This document shows, piece by piece, positions 36,922 through 44,520 of a stretch of 64,000 nucleotides of DNA. Location: NCBI GenBank assembly GCA_020846655.1, contig JADLDL010000058.1:1-64000 (forward strand), read 5' to 3'. The position numbers were made by a program, and so were the translations under genes. Under the pieces are notes generated by a model. It made no database searches. It was given only the letters and a program-made list of their open reading frames with translations, and had not been told where the DNA came from. How positions within the stretch are numbered: the first letter of the stretch is position 1; each line of letters begins with the position of its first letter. Origin of the DNA: Saprospiraceae bacterium. GTDB taxonomy: Bacteria > Bacteroidota > Bacteroidia > Chitinophagales > Saprospiraceae.

Positions 36922-36959
36922 GACGTATTGGGTATAAGGGTATGAGGGTTGTAAAAATG

Positions 36960-36967
36960 CAAAGTTA
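36960..36967 (-). promoter_or_regulatory. -7 box TAACTTTG (minus strand) for the oligoendopeptidase
   Basis: CAAAGTTA on the plus strand reads TAACTTTG on the minus strand, a match to TAnnTTTG, 38 bases before the ATG at 36921. Confidence 0.5.
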
Positions 36968-37042
36968 GGGATCGAAACGTCGCCAGGCTATATTTAGCGC
37001 CGATTCTGGACCGAAACGGCTTTTACACCGCCAAAGTGTTCG

Positions 37043-37049
37043 TACTTTG
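37043..37049 (+). promoter_or_regulatory. Near-consensus -7 box TACTTTG
   Basis: One base shorter than TAnnTTTG. It lies 18 bases before the ATG at 37068 and could form a divergent promoter pair with the peptidase box at 36960. Confidence 0.35.
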
Positions 37050-37067
37050 CCCCGAAAAAACGGGAAA

Positions 37068-37793
37068 ATGATGCGATTTGTTTGCTGTTTGCTGGCCTTA
37101 ACGATTCTTTCAGGACGCCTCGGCGCCCAATCCACGGCATTCGTGTTCAACGGGGGCCTCAGTGTCGGTTTTCAAAAATGGGACAATTCCTTTGACCGCC
37201 AACCCCTCTACAAATACCACGCAGCCCTGGCCATCGAATCGGTCAACAATGAAAACGACAATGCCTCCATTTTTGCGCAGATCGGATACCATTTGCGCGG
37301 CAGCGCCACACGCTTCCGGTTTTACTACCAGGGCGGCGGTATCGACCAGTTTTCGGAAGAATTCATTTTCCGCAACTTTTCCCTGATCCTGGGCGGCAAA
37401 CAAAAATTCCCCCTGGGCGCCAGCAGTAAATATTTTTACTATGGCGGTATTCGGGGCGACTATACCTTCAGTACAAATATCGACGAACTGGGCGCCAGCA
37501 ACATCTACGCCCGGATCTACTACCCGCAAGTGGGTTTTACAAACCGCTGGACCGTCGGCGTGTCGGTCGGCGGTGGCCTTGAGTTTCCGTTCTCCGAACT
37601 GGTGGGCGGCCAGTTGGCGCTTTCCGTACACCCCGATTTCCTGTACCAATACGACCAGCCGGCCATTCCCAACGTGATTGACCCGCTCAACCCGGGGCAA
37701 AATACTACCCTGCAGGAACGCCGTATCCGCAACATTACGATCGAACTAACGCTGGGGTTGCGCCTGCTGCGCAAAGTGGTGTATGAAGAGTAG
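37068..37793 (+). CDS. Predicted outer-membrane beta-barrel protein
   Basis: Exported protein of 241 residues from ATG 37068 ('MMRFVCCLLALTILSGRLGA' is the signal peptide). Alternating hydrophobic strands and aromatic ends ('NASIFAQIGYHLRGSATRFR', 'YFYYGGIRGDYTFSTN', 'TIELTLGLRLLRKVVYEE') suggest a small outer-membrane barrel. No named family is recognised. The upstream frame to 37047 includes the promoter region and is not used. The TAG stop is the first part of a 57-bp palindrome. Confidence 0.7.
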   Translation: MMRFVCCLLALTILSGRLGAQSTAFVFNGGLSVGFQKWDNSFDRQPLYKYHAALAIESVNNENDNASIFAQIGYHLRGSATRFRFYYQGGGIDQFSEEFIFRNFSLILGGKQKFPLGASSKYFYYGGIRGDYTFSTNIDELGASNIYARIYYPQVGFTNRWTVGVSVGGGLEFPFSELVGGQLALSVHPDFLYQYDQPAIPNVIDPLNPGQNTTLQERRIRNITIELTLGLRLLRKVVYEE

Positions 37794-37847
37794 CGCGAAT
37801 GTTCAATTCGCGCACTCTACGGGTGCGCGAATTGAAAATTCGCGCTA
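37791..37847. repeat. 57-bp near-perfect palindrome overlapping a stop codon
   Basis: The left arm, 37791-37815, and right arm, 37823-37847, are reverse complements over 25 bases with one mismatch (37801), with a 7-base loop. Each arm contains a shorter palindrome, GCGCGAATT..AATTCGCGC. It lies between convergent genes and ends just before the CMD gene's stop. It may act as a bidirectional terminator or be a REP-like element. Confidence 0.9.
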
Positions 37848-38171
37848 CAGCGTATCCCAGTATTCCACCGCCCGGCGCGTATGCGGGATGCAGATGGAGC
37901 CGCCGACCATGTTGGCCACCGCGAATATTTCAAAAATCTGCTCCGTTGTTACACCCAATTCGTGGCATTTGCCCAGGTGGTATTTGATGCAATCGTCGCA
38001 GCGAAGCACCATAGACGCCACCAAACCGAGCATTTCCTTGGTTTTTACATCGAGGGCGCCCTCCTGGTAGGTTTGGTTGTCGAGGCTCCAGAAGCGTTTA
38101 ATCACCTTGTTGTCCTGCGCCAGGATGCGGTCGTTCATGCGTGCGCGGTACTCATTGAATTCGTTGACCAT
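37845..38171 (-). CDS. Carboxymuconolactone decarboxylase/AhpD-like protein
   Basis: Protein of 108 residues of the CMD family. The redox motif 'RCDDCIKYHLGKC' has CxxC followed by His, as in AhpD-type members that work with peroxiredoxins or as thiol-disulphide reductants. ATG 38171 ('MVNEFNEYRARMNDRIL') is chosen; the longer frame to 38255 has an unrelated hydrophobic N-terminus and overlaps the dtd leader. It is divergent from dtd. The physiological partner is unknown; no peroxiredoxin gene is adjacent. Confidence 0.88.
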   Translation of the reverse strand: MVNEFNEYRARMNDRILAQDNKVIKRFWSLDNQTYQEGALDVKTKEMLGLVASMVLRCDDCIKYHLGKCHELGVTTEQIFEIFAVANMVGGSICIPHTRRAVEYWDTL

Positions 38172-38266
38172 AAGGAAGAAGAAGTTGAATGTTGGAATGC
38201 AGCAAAGGTCAAATTTCGAAGGCGATAAACCGGTATAAAATTCATTTTTCAACACCTACCCACTCC

Positions 38267-38719
38267 ATGCGCGTCGTACTCCAACGGGTTTCCCAAGCCT
38301 CCGTCACCATCGAAGGCGTCGAAAAATCACGCATCGGCCAGGGCCTGCTGATTTTGCTCGGTATCGAGCAGGAAGATGGCCCCGAAGACCTCGAATGGCT
38401 TTGTAAAAAAATAGCCGCCCTGCGGATTTTCTCCGACGAGGACGGGCTGATGAACCGCTCGGTGCAGGAGATCGGCGGCGAATTGCTGGTGGTCAGCCAG
38501 TTTACGCTGCACGCCAGCACCAAAAAAGGCAACCGGCCCTCGTTTATCCGGGCCGCCCGGCCCGAAACGGCGATTCCCTTGTACGAGAAATTTGTGGAAA
38601 TGCTGGCCCGCGAATCCGGCCGGCCCGTTTGTACCGGCTCGTTTGGCGCCGATATGAAAGTCGCGCTGCTCAACGATGGTCCGGTGACGATCTGTATCGA
38701 CTCCAAAAACCGGGAATAG
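38267..38719 (+). CDS. dtd: D-aminoacyl-tRNA deacylase
   Basis: Proofreading enzyme of 150 residues that removes D-amino acids (and glycine from tRNA-Ala) from mischarged tRNAs. The N-terminus '[17 protein letters not shown]' and the motifs '[17 protein letters not shown]' and 'NDGPVTI' (the cis-Pro chiral selector) are all present. ATG 38267 gives the exact family length; the upstream extension is not conserved in character. It is a single gene. Confidence 0.96.
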   Translation: MRVVLQRVSQASVTIEGVEKSRIGQGLLILLGIEQEDGPEDLEWLCKKIAALRIFSDEDGLMNRSVQEIGGELLVVSQFTLHASTKKGNRPSFIRAARPETAIPLYEKFVEMLARESGRPVCTGSFGADMKVALLNDGPVTICIDSKNRE

Positions 38720-38736
38720 CAGGGGGAAAAAGAAAA

Positions 38737-38765
38737 AAGCCACCGGACCTTGCGTGCGGTGGCTT
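38737..38765 (-). terminator. Hairpin with T-run on the minus strand; 240-bp gap otherwise featureless
   Basis: AAGCCACCG (38737-38745) and CGGTGGCTT (38757-38765) form a perfect 9-bp stem. The T-rich side (AAAAAA before it on the plus strand) serves minus-strand transcripts, although no minus-strand gene enters here. Apart from the -7 box at 38925, I see nothing else in 38720-38959. Confidence 0.5.
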
Positions 38766-38924
38766 ACCCAAAAACCAAATGAAAACAATCTTCCTACGTG
38801 ATTAAATCTCTGTGTCTTCGGTTTGAGAGACAGGTTTTATACGCCACTGCCCTTCCCGGGTCACAATTCGTTTAAATTTTTTTCTTCCCCCTCCGGGCTA
38901 CCCTGGTTTACGGGGGCTAAACCC

Positions 38925-38932
38925 TACTTTTG
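38925..38932 (+). promoter_or_regulatory. -7 box TACTTTTG
   Basis: Matches TAnnTTTG, 27 bases before the ATG at 38960. Confidence 0.5.
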
Positions 38933-38959
38933 CCTGTCCATTTCTAAACGGTCATTCCT

Positions 38960-39421
38960 ATGCAAACGATTTTAGTTACCCTCCACTCCTACAACCGCTA
39001 CCTGCTCCTGCTCGCGCTCGTACTGGTCTTATACCGCGCCTACAGCGGCTGGCTGGGCCGCAAGCCCTTCGAAAAAGCCGACAATACAGCCTCGGTGGCC
39101 TTGCTGGGCCTCACCCACTTGCAAGCCCTGCTCGGCCTGATCATGTACGCCTTTACGAGCACCTGGACCCAAACGGCTTTCGCCAATTTTGGCGGCGCCA
39201 TGAAGGACCCCATGCTGCGCTATTTCGCGGTGGAGCATATCCTGGCCATGCTGGTAGCCGTTGTGCTGATTCAACTCGGCCGTACGTTTTCCAAAAAAGC
39301 GGGCGACGATACGGAAAAACACCGCAAACTGGCCATTTACACCTCCATCGCCGTGGTGATCATCGTGGGTACGCTGGCGCAAAAAGGCCTCCTGTTCGGT
39401 AGTTTGACATCCGCCGGCTAA
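38960..39421 (+). CDS. Four-helix membrane protein, conserved in Bacteroidota
   Basis: Membrane protein of 153 residues with four predicted helices. Histidines sit in or next to helices ('LHSYNRYLLLLALVLVL', 'LGLTHLQALLGLIMYAF', 'VEHILAMLVAVVLIQLGR', 'HRKLAIYTSIAVVII'), reminiscent of small cytochrome b-like or quinone-linked proteins, but haem binding is only a guess. It is a single gene upstream of hisS with an inverted repeat between them. Confidence 0.75.
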   Translation: MQTILVTLHSYNRYLLLLALVLVLYRAYSGWLGRKPFEKADNTASVALLGLTHLQALLGLIMYAFTSTWTQTAFANFGGAMKDPMLRYFAVEHILAMLVAVVLIQLGRTFSKKAGDDTEKHRKLAIYTSIAVVIIVGTLAQKGLLFGSLTSAG

Positions 39422-39451
39422 TCTTTTTCAGAATTCCGATATTTGCGGCAC

Positions 39452-39491
39452 CAAAAATTGCCAGTTGGCGTTGGCCAATTGGCAATTTTTG
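39452..39491 (+). promoter_or_regulatory. Inverted repeat in the hisS leader, possible terminator or attenuator
   Basis: CAAAAATTGCCA (39452-39463) pairs perfectly with TGGCAATTTTTG (39480-39491), and the stem may be continued by TGG/CCA inside. The T-run can end the upstream membrane-protein transcript. It ends 35 bases before the hisS ATG, so it could also affect hisS expression. Confidence 0.6.
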
Positions 39492-39526
39492 TCCCTATTC
39501 CATTCCACTCCATCAATCTCCCGGAT

Positions 39527-40873
39527 ATGCAGAAACCTGGTTTGCCCGAAGGCACACGCGATTTTGGCCCCGAGCAGGCGCGCAAACGCGCTTTTATTTT
39601 CGATACGATCCGTTCGGTGTTTATCAAGTTTGGTTTTCAGCCGATCGAAACGCCGGCCATGGAAAACCTGAGCACCCTCACGGGCAAATACGGCGACGAA
39701 GGCGACCAGTTGTTGTTCAAAATCCTGAACAACGGCGACTACCTCAAAGATGCCGATCCGGACTTGCTGGCCACAAAAAACTCAGCCAAACTCATTCCCG
39801 CCCTGGCCAAACGCGGCCTCCGCTACGACCTGACGGTGCCTTTTGCGCGCTTTGTGGTGATGAACCGCCACAACCTCACGTTTCCCTTCAAACGCTACCA
39901 AATTCAGCCCGTCTGGCGCGCCGACCGGCCGCAAAAAGGCCGCTACCGCGAATTTTTTCAATGCGACGCCGACGTCATCGGCTCCGACAGCCTGCTCTAC
40001 GAGGCTGAACTGACGCAGATCTACGACGAGGCGTTCGCCCGGCTGAACATCCCGGTCACGATCAAGATCAACAACCGGAAGATTTTGTACGGCATGGCCG
40101 AAGCTGCCGGCATCGCCGCGCAGTTTATGGACATGACGGTGGCCATCGACAAACTGGATAAAATCGGTATCGAGGGCGTGCGCAAGGAATTGCTCGAGCG
40201 CGGCATCCCGGCCGAAGCGATTGCCCTCATCGAAAAAACACTCGGCGCGAGCAGCCCCGAAGCCCTTCGTCCGCTCTTTGCCAACAGTGAAACCGGCCTG
40301 AAAGGCCTTGATGAGATCGAACAACTGTACCGGTATTTGGCCAAAATCAAATTGCAGAACGAACTCAAATTCGACGTCACGCTGGCCCGCGGGCTCAGTT
40401 ACTACACCGGCTGTATTTTTGAAGTGGCCGCGCAAGGCGTGCAAATGGGCAGCATCGGCGGCGGCGGCCGCTATGCCGACCTCACCGGCGTATTCGGCAT
40501 GCCGGGCTTGTCGGGCGTCGGTATTTCGTTTGGCGCCGACCGGATCTACGACGTGCTCGATATCCTCGACCGTTTTCCGGAAGCCCTGGCCGAATCGGTC
40601 CGGGTACTGTTCATGGCTTTCGATCAGGCCACCCACGAATATGCCTTCGACTGTGTCAGCCAATTGCGCGCAGCCGGTATCCCGGCGGAGTTGTACCCCG
40701 AGCCCGGCAAAATGAAAAAACAATTCGAGTATGCCGCCAAGCGCAACATCCCCCTCGTGGCTATTGCCGGCGAAACCGAAATGCAACAAAATATCCTGAT
40801 GGTAAAAGATCAGGCGAGCGGCGAACAAAAACCGTTGACCATCAGCGAATTAATAGCAACCTGCCAGGCCTGA
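39527..40873 (+). CDS. hisS: Histidine-tRNA ligase
   Basis: Class II aminoacyl-tRNA synthetase of 448 residues. Motif 1 lies near 'PIETPAMENLSTLTGKYGDE', motif 2 at 'FKRYQIQPVWRADRPQKGRY', and the histidine A motif at 'LARGLSYYTGCIFEV'. The motif 3 region 'GVGISFGADRIYDVL' and a C-terminal anticodon-binding domain (about 345-448) follow. ATG 39527 ('MQKPGLPEGTRDFGP') is chosen; the longer frame runs through the inverted repeat. Confidence 0.97.
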   Translation: MQKPGLPEGTRDFGPEQARKRAFIFDTIRSVFIKFGFQPIETPAMENLSTLTGKYGDEGDQLLFKILNNGDYLKDADPDLLATKNSAKLIPALAKRGLRYDLTVPFARFVVMNRHNLTFPFKRYQIQPVWRADRPQKGRYREFFQCDADVIGSDSLLYEAELTQIYDEAFARLNIPVTIKINNRKILYGMAEAAGIAAQFMDMTVAIDKLDKIGIEGVRKELLERGIPAEAIALIEKTLGASSPEALRPLFANSETGLKGLDEIEQLYRYLAKIKLQNELKFDVTLARGLSYYTGCIFEVAAQGVQMGSIGGGGRYADLTGVFGMPGLSGVGISFGADRIYDVLDILDRFPEALAESVRVLFMAFDQATHEYAFDCVSQLRAAGIPAELYPEPGKMKKQFEYAAKRNIPLVAIAGETEMQQNILMVKDQASGEQKPLTISELIATCQA

Positions 40874-41006
40874 ACACCTCCGGAGCGCTGGCCAAGCATT
40901 CATTTGTTTTCAAAAAATTTCAAACGACACTGCAACCTGCGGATCGGGGCCTCCGGTCAATCATCTCGTACTTACGCTTTATTCACAACCAACTAATTCA
41001 AGCGAG

Positions 41007-41432
41007 ATGAAAACATTCGTAGCAAAAAGCCGCCTGTTTACCCTGTTACTGCTGAGCATCGCCATCGCAGGTTTGTCCAGTTGCAAAAAAGACAAAGAAC
41101 CCACCCTGAAAGATGAAGTGACGGGCGACTGGGAAGTAAAATCCTTCACCGAAGACGGGGTGGAACTCATGGAAGTCATCGTCGATAACTTCACCATGGA
41201 GTACGAAGAATACTCGGGCAGCAACGGCGACTTCGACTGGCAGATCAATTACATTGACGGAAGCAGCGAACGCGTGACCGGCGATTACGAGGTGGACGTG
41301 GAAGACAAAGAAATCAAACTGATCAAAAACGACGGCACCACCACCATGGAATTGGACGTCGACGGCAACGAAATGGTGATCGAAGGGATCATCGACGGAG
41401 CCCGGTACGTGATCAAAGCCAAGCGCGACTAA
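41007..41432 (+). CDS. Lipocalin-like lipoprotein
   Basis: Predicted lipoprotein of 141 residues. The signal sequence ends in a lipobox, 'LSSC', with mature Cys followed by 'KKDKEPTLKDEVTGDWEV'. The remainder is a short beta-barrel-like sequence ('GDWEVKSFTEDGVELMEV', 'NYIDGSSERVTGDYEVD', 'VDGNEMVIEGIIDGARY'), typical of lipocalin-like domains. It is highly acidic. No ligand is known. It ends at a shared terminator with the convergent glycosyltransferase. Confidence 0.8.
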   Translation: MKTFVAKSRLFTLLLLSIAIAGLSSCKKDKEPTLKDEVTGDWEVKSFTEDGVELMEVIVDNFTMEYEEYSGSNGDFDWQINYIDGSSERVTGDYEVDVEDKEIKLIKNDGTTTMELDVDGNEMVIEGIIDGARYVIKAKRD

Positions 41433-41465
41433 TCCCGAAAGATTTTTTCAAAACACGTTTCATAC

Positions 41466-41501
41466 CCAACCGGGGCAGCGCCAGCCGCTAGCCCCGGTTG
41501 G
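41466..41501. terminator. Bidirectional terminator with a stop codon in the loop
   Basis: CCAACCGGGGC (41466-41476) pairs with GCCCCGGTTGG (41491-41501), followed by TATTTTGG on the plus strand. The glycosyltransferase stop codon (41488-41490, minus strand) is at the edge of the loop, so the gene's last codons form one arm. Confidence 0.8.
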
Positions 41502-42273
41502 TATTTTGGGGCGGTTCCGGCGCCAGTTGCTGCAAATGCAGCAACTGGCGGTACTTCCAGTAGGTTTCCAGGGCCGTGATCCGGCAGATGGTCCAACCCG
41601 CGCGGCCATCGAGTATGCCCAGCCGGAGGATGTAATTTCGGATAAATTTAAACGCCGGGCTCAGCCACACCCGCCACCAGGCGCCGCGTTTGCCGCGCTG
41701 GTGCATGGCCCGGGCCGCGATGCCGGCATATTTTCGGGCCCGCTCCAGGTGTTCTTCCACCGAATAATAACTGTAGTGCAGCAAGTCGCCGGCCAGCAGC
41801 AATGGGGTTCCGGGCTGGTCCATTTCTACCCGGTCGTGCGGGTTTTGGCCGCCCCAGTGGCCGAGGCGCCGGTCAAACAGGCGCAACTTCCGGTCGGGAT
41901 ACCAGCCGCTGTGGTGAATCCATTGGCCGCAATAGTTGGTCAGCCGATTCATGGCGTAGGCAGTGCCCAGGCCCTCGCGCTTCACGGCAAGAATGGAATC
42001 CCGGAGCGTGTCGCTCAGGGCCTCGTCGGCATCGAGCGAGAGCACGTACGGGAACCGGGCTTGCTCCAGCGCGTAATTTTTTTGTTCAATATGCCCGCCA
42101 AAGGGATGCTGGAGAAAACGCGCGCCTTTTTCCCGGCAAATAGCCTCTGTCTGGTCTGTTGAAAAAGAATCCACCACCACCACATCATCGGCCACGCCCC
42201 TCAGCGAATCGAGGCAGCGGCCGATGTTGTGGGCTTCGTTGAAGGTGATGATGACGGCAGAAAGTTGCATCAT
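41488..42273 (-). CDS. Glycosyltransferase family 2
   Basis: Cytoplasmic or membrane-associated glycosyltransferase of 261 residues. The GT-A fold is clear: 'LSAVIITFNEAHNIGRCLD', 'VVVVDSFSTDQTEAI' and the metal-binding DxD in 'LSLDADEAL'. 'QKNYALEQARFPYVL' is typical of the WaaE/KdtX-like group, which adds sugars to lipopolysaccharide core. The sugar donor is not known. Its ATG overlaps the stop of the upstream prohibitin-like gene by 4 bp, so they are co-transcribed. Confidence 0.9.
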   Translation of the reverse strand: MMQLSAVIITFNEAHNIGRCLDSLRGVADDVVVVDSFSTDQTEAICREKGARFLQHPFGGHIEQKNYALEQARFPYVLSLDADEALSDTLRDSILAVKREGLGTAYAMNRLTNYCGQWIHHSGWYPDRKLRLFDRRLGHWGGQNPHDRVEMDQPGTPLLLAGDLLHYSYYSVEEHLERARKYAGIAARAMHQRGKRGAWWRVWLSPAFKFIRNYILRLGILDGRAGWTICRITALETYWKYRQLLHLQQLAPEPPQNTNRG

Positions 42274-43172
42274 TGACCGAGCAGGATGGGCGTGGCTTTG
42301 CCGCTGCCCATGATCACGATTTTGGAATTGGGCGATGCAGCCAGTTCTTTTTGGGCCTTGATTTGCTCGTATTGGATCAGTTTGTCGGTCAGGGTGGAGG
42401 TCAGGATGCGCTGGTAGTCGGAGATACCCTGTGCTTCGACGCGTTTGCGGTCGGCTTCCTGGCGCTCTTTGTCCAGCACAAATTTCATTTTCTGCGCTTC
42501 CTGTTCGGCGTTGATTTTAGATTCGATGGTCTGCCGCACCGATTCGGGCAACTGGATGTTGCGGATCAGCAGGTTTTCGAGCACGATGCCGCGTTCCTGA
42601 AACTCTTTTTCAATGGTTTGAAAAATCTTCTGCTGAAACTCCTCACGTTTGGTGGAGTAGAGCGCTACGGCATCGTAAAACACCGCGTTGTCGCGGATTT
42701 TGGTGCGGGATACCGGCCGCACGATCACGTCCTTGATGTCGGTGCCGATTTTGCGCAGGATGTCGGGCGCCCGCTCGGGGATGATGTGGTAGAGCACCGA
42801 CAGGTCGATCACGACCTCCAGACCATCAGCGGCAAGCACCCGAATGGCATCGTCGCCCTGGTTGTCGCCCTCGTCATGCACAGCAGACATGGTGTAGTTT
42901 TGCGTCCGCACGTCGTAGTGTACTACATTCACCAAAGGGTTCACCACGTTCAGGCCTTCGGTCAGCACCCCTGTCTGCACCTTGCCAAAAAGCGTTTGCA
43001 CGCCCACTTCGCCGGGCGAAATTTGTACAAAACAGGAGCCCAGCAAGCCCACTACGAGCAGGCCAAGGCCCACAATACGGCCTATTTTGCCCGCGCTGGC
43101 GAGGTTCGGATTGGCCTTGGAAAGGGTGGAGGCCACCACTGCAATGAGAATACCCAGAATTGCCAGAAACAT
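42270..43172 (-). CDS. Prohibitin-like SPFH domain membrane protein
   Basis: Protein of 300 residues with two N-terminal hydrophobic segments (about 1-17 and 28-50). The SPFH/Band 7 domain (about 45-220) follows: 'ISPGEVGVQTLFGKVQTGVL', 'VLAADGLEVVIDLSVLYHI', 'GIVLENLLIRNIQLPESV'. The C-terminal coiled coil ('EQEAQKMKFVLDKERQEADR') is typical of prohibitins and stomatins, which form large ring scaffolds in membranes. It overlaps the glycosyltransferase by 4 bp. Function at the cell level is inferred only by family. Confidence 0.92.
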   Translation of the reverse strand: MFLAILGILIAVVASTLSKANPNLASAGKIGRIVGLGLLVVGLLGSCFVQISPGEVGVQTLFGKVQTGVLTEGLNVVNPLVNVVHYDVRTQNYTMSAVHDEGDNQGDDAIRVLAADGLEVVIDLSVLYHIIPERAPDILRKIGTDIKDVIVRPVSRTKIRDNAVFYDAVALYSTKREEFQQKIFQTIEKEFQERGIVLENLLIRNIQLPESVRQTIESKINAEQEAQKMKFVLDKERQEADRKRVEAQGISDYQRILTSTLTDKLIQYEQIKAQKELAASPNSKIVIMGSGKATPILLGQ

Positions 43173-43280
43173 TTCGAATGTATTGATTTGGTTAACGGTT
43201 CGGCCGGCACACGGCGCCAGTCGGTATCAATTTTCGAATAAATGTAGGTGGAAACAGTCAAATCAACGCGGCAAATAATT

Positions 43281-43315
43281 TACCCCCAGCGGAAGGAAAT
43301 ATTCCACTGGGGGTA
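43281..43315 (-). terminator. Terminator after pheS
   Basis: TACCCCCAG-c-GGAA pairs with TTCC-a-CTGGGGGTA. On the minus strand AATTATTT follows. It ends the pheS transcript before the prohibitin-like gene. Confidence 0.75.
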
Positions 43316-43348
43316 GTGTCTCTCAAAGGAGCAGTTGCGGTAAAAAAA

Positions 43349-44380
43349 TTACACCACGGGGGCAAACTGCCGCAACATACGCACGTCGTTTTCAAACAAC
43401 AGCCGGATGTCGGGAATATTGAACAGGCGCAAGGCCTGCCGCTCGATACCCATGCCGAAGGCGTAGCCGGAGTACTTTTTGCTGTCGATGCCGCAATTTT
43501 CCAGCACCTGCGGGTCCACCATGCCACAGCCCAGGATCTCGAGCCAGCCGGTGCCTTTGGTCAGGCGGTAGTTCTCTTCGGTGTCGGTACCCAGCCAGAC
43601 ATCCATTTCGGCACTGGGCTCGGTGAACGGGAAGAAGGAGGGGCGCAACCGGATTTTGGGTGCGCCAAACATTTCGCGGGCGAAATACAGGAGCGTTTGT
43701 TTCATATCGGCAAACGACACCTGTTCGTCCACATACAAACCTTCCACCTGGTGAAACTGGGCGTGCGAGCGCGCCGAGATGGTTTCGTTGCGGTATACCC
43801 GGCCGGGAGCAATGATCCGGATGGGCGGCTGGCGGCTGGTCATGACGCGGGCCTGCACGTTGCTGGTGTGGGTGCGCAGCAGCATACCGGGGGCATCCAC
43901 TACATAAAATGTGTCCTGCATATCGCGCGCCGGGTGGTCTTCCGGCGTGTTCATGGCCGTGAAATTATACCAGTCGTGCTCAATCTCGGGACCGTCGGCC
44001 ACCACAAAACCGATGCGGTTGAAAATATCGATGATGCGGTTCATGGTCAGGGCAATGGGGTGGCGCGAGCCCAGGGGCAAGGGTTCGCCAGGAGCCGTCA
44101 GGTCGATCTGGCCGGCGGCCGAGCGTTCGGCGCGGGCGTCCAGGTCGGATTTCAGGGCCTGGTATTTGGCTTCCGCCTGCTGTTTTAGGGCATTGACCAG
44201 TTGGCCAAAATCGCGCTTTTGCTCGTTGGCTACGTTGCGCATTTCGTCCATAAAAGACTTGATCAGGCCTTTGGTACCCAGGTATTGAATACGGAAGGCT
44301 TCCAGAGCCTCGGCCGTGGCGGGCGATTCGGCCTCTATTGCTGCGAGCGCCGCCTGCACTTTCGAAAAAATATCGGACAT
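43349..44380 (-). CDS. pheS: Phenylalanine-tRNA ligase alpha subunit
   Basis: Class II synthetase catalytic subunit of 343 residues. It begins with a coiled coil ('KVQAALAAIEAESPATAEAL') and then has the catalytic core, with 'HPIALTMNRIIDIFNRIGF', 'NFTAMNTPEDHPARDMQDTF', 'QFHQVEGLYVDE', 'RLRPSFFPFTEPSAEMDVW' and 'GYAFGMGIERQALRLFNIPD'. ATG 44380 is chosen; the frame continues to 44431 but crosses the TACCTTTG box. pheT, the beta subunit, is not in the window. Confidence 0.97.
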   Translation of the reverse strand: MSDIFSKVQAALAAIEAESPATAEALEAFRIQYLGTKGLIKSFMDEMRNVANEQKRDFGQLVNALKQQAEAKYQALKSDLDARAERSAAGQIDLTAPGEPLPLGSRHPIALTMNRIIDIFNRIGFVVADGPEIEHDWYNFTAMNTPEDHPARDMQDTFYVVDAPGMLLRTHTSNVQARVMTSRQPPIRIIAPGRVYRNETISARSHAQFHQVEGLYVDEQVSFADMKQTLLYFAREMFGAPKIRLRPSFFPFTEPSAEMDVWLGTDTEENYRLTKGTGWLEILGCGMVDPQVLENCGIDSKKYSGYAFGMGIERQALRLFNIPDIRLLFENDVRMLRQFAPVV

Positions 44381-44430
44381 CGGAATAACGGTTGGCACAT
44401 GGTACGGTACTGCTGCCCCAGAGGGCTGCA

Positions 44431-44438
44431 CAAAGGTA
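44431..44438 (-). promoter_or_regulatory. -7 box TACCTTTG (minus strand) for pheS
   Basis: CAAAGGTA on the plus strand reads TACCTTTG on the minus strand, 50 bases upstream of the pheS ATG. Confidence 0.55.
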
Positions 44439-44520
44439 GGTATTCCGTTCCAAACCTAAAGCCCGGGTCGCAGATTCCCCGGTGTTGCCGGGTTTTGTTG
44501 GTACGCCTGTCAGCTGGTTT

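Noticed and set aside
39782..40828. 348-codon antisense frame over hisS
   Set aside because: It is a shadow of a certain gene; codon bias of GC-rich hisS keeps the other strand open.
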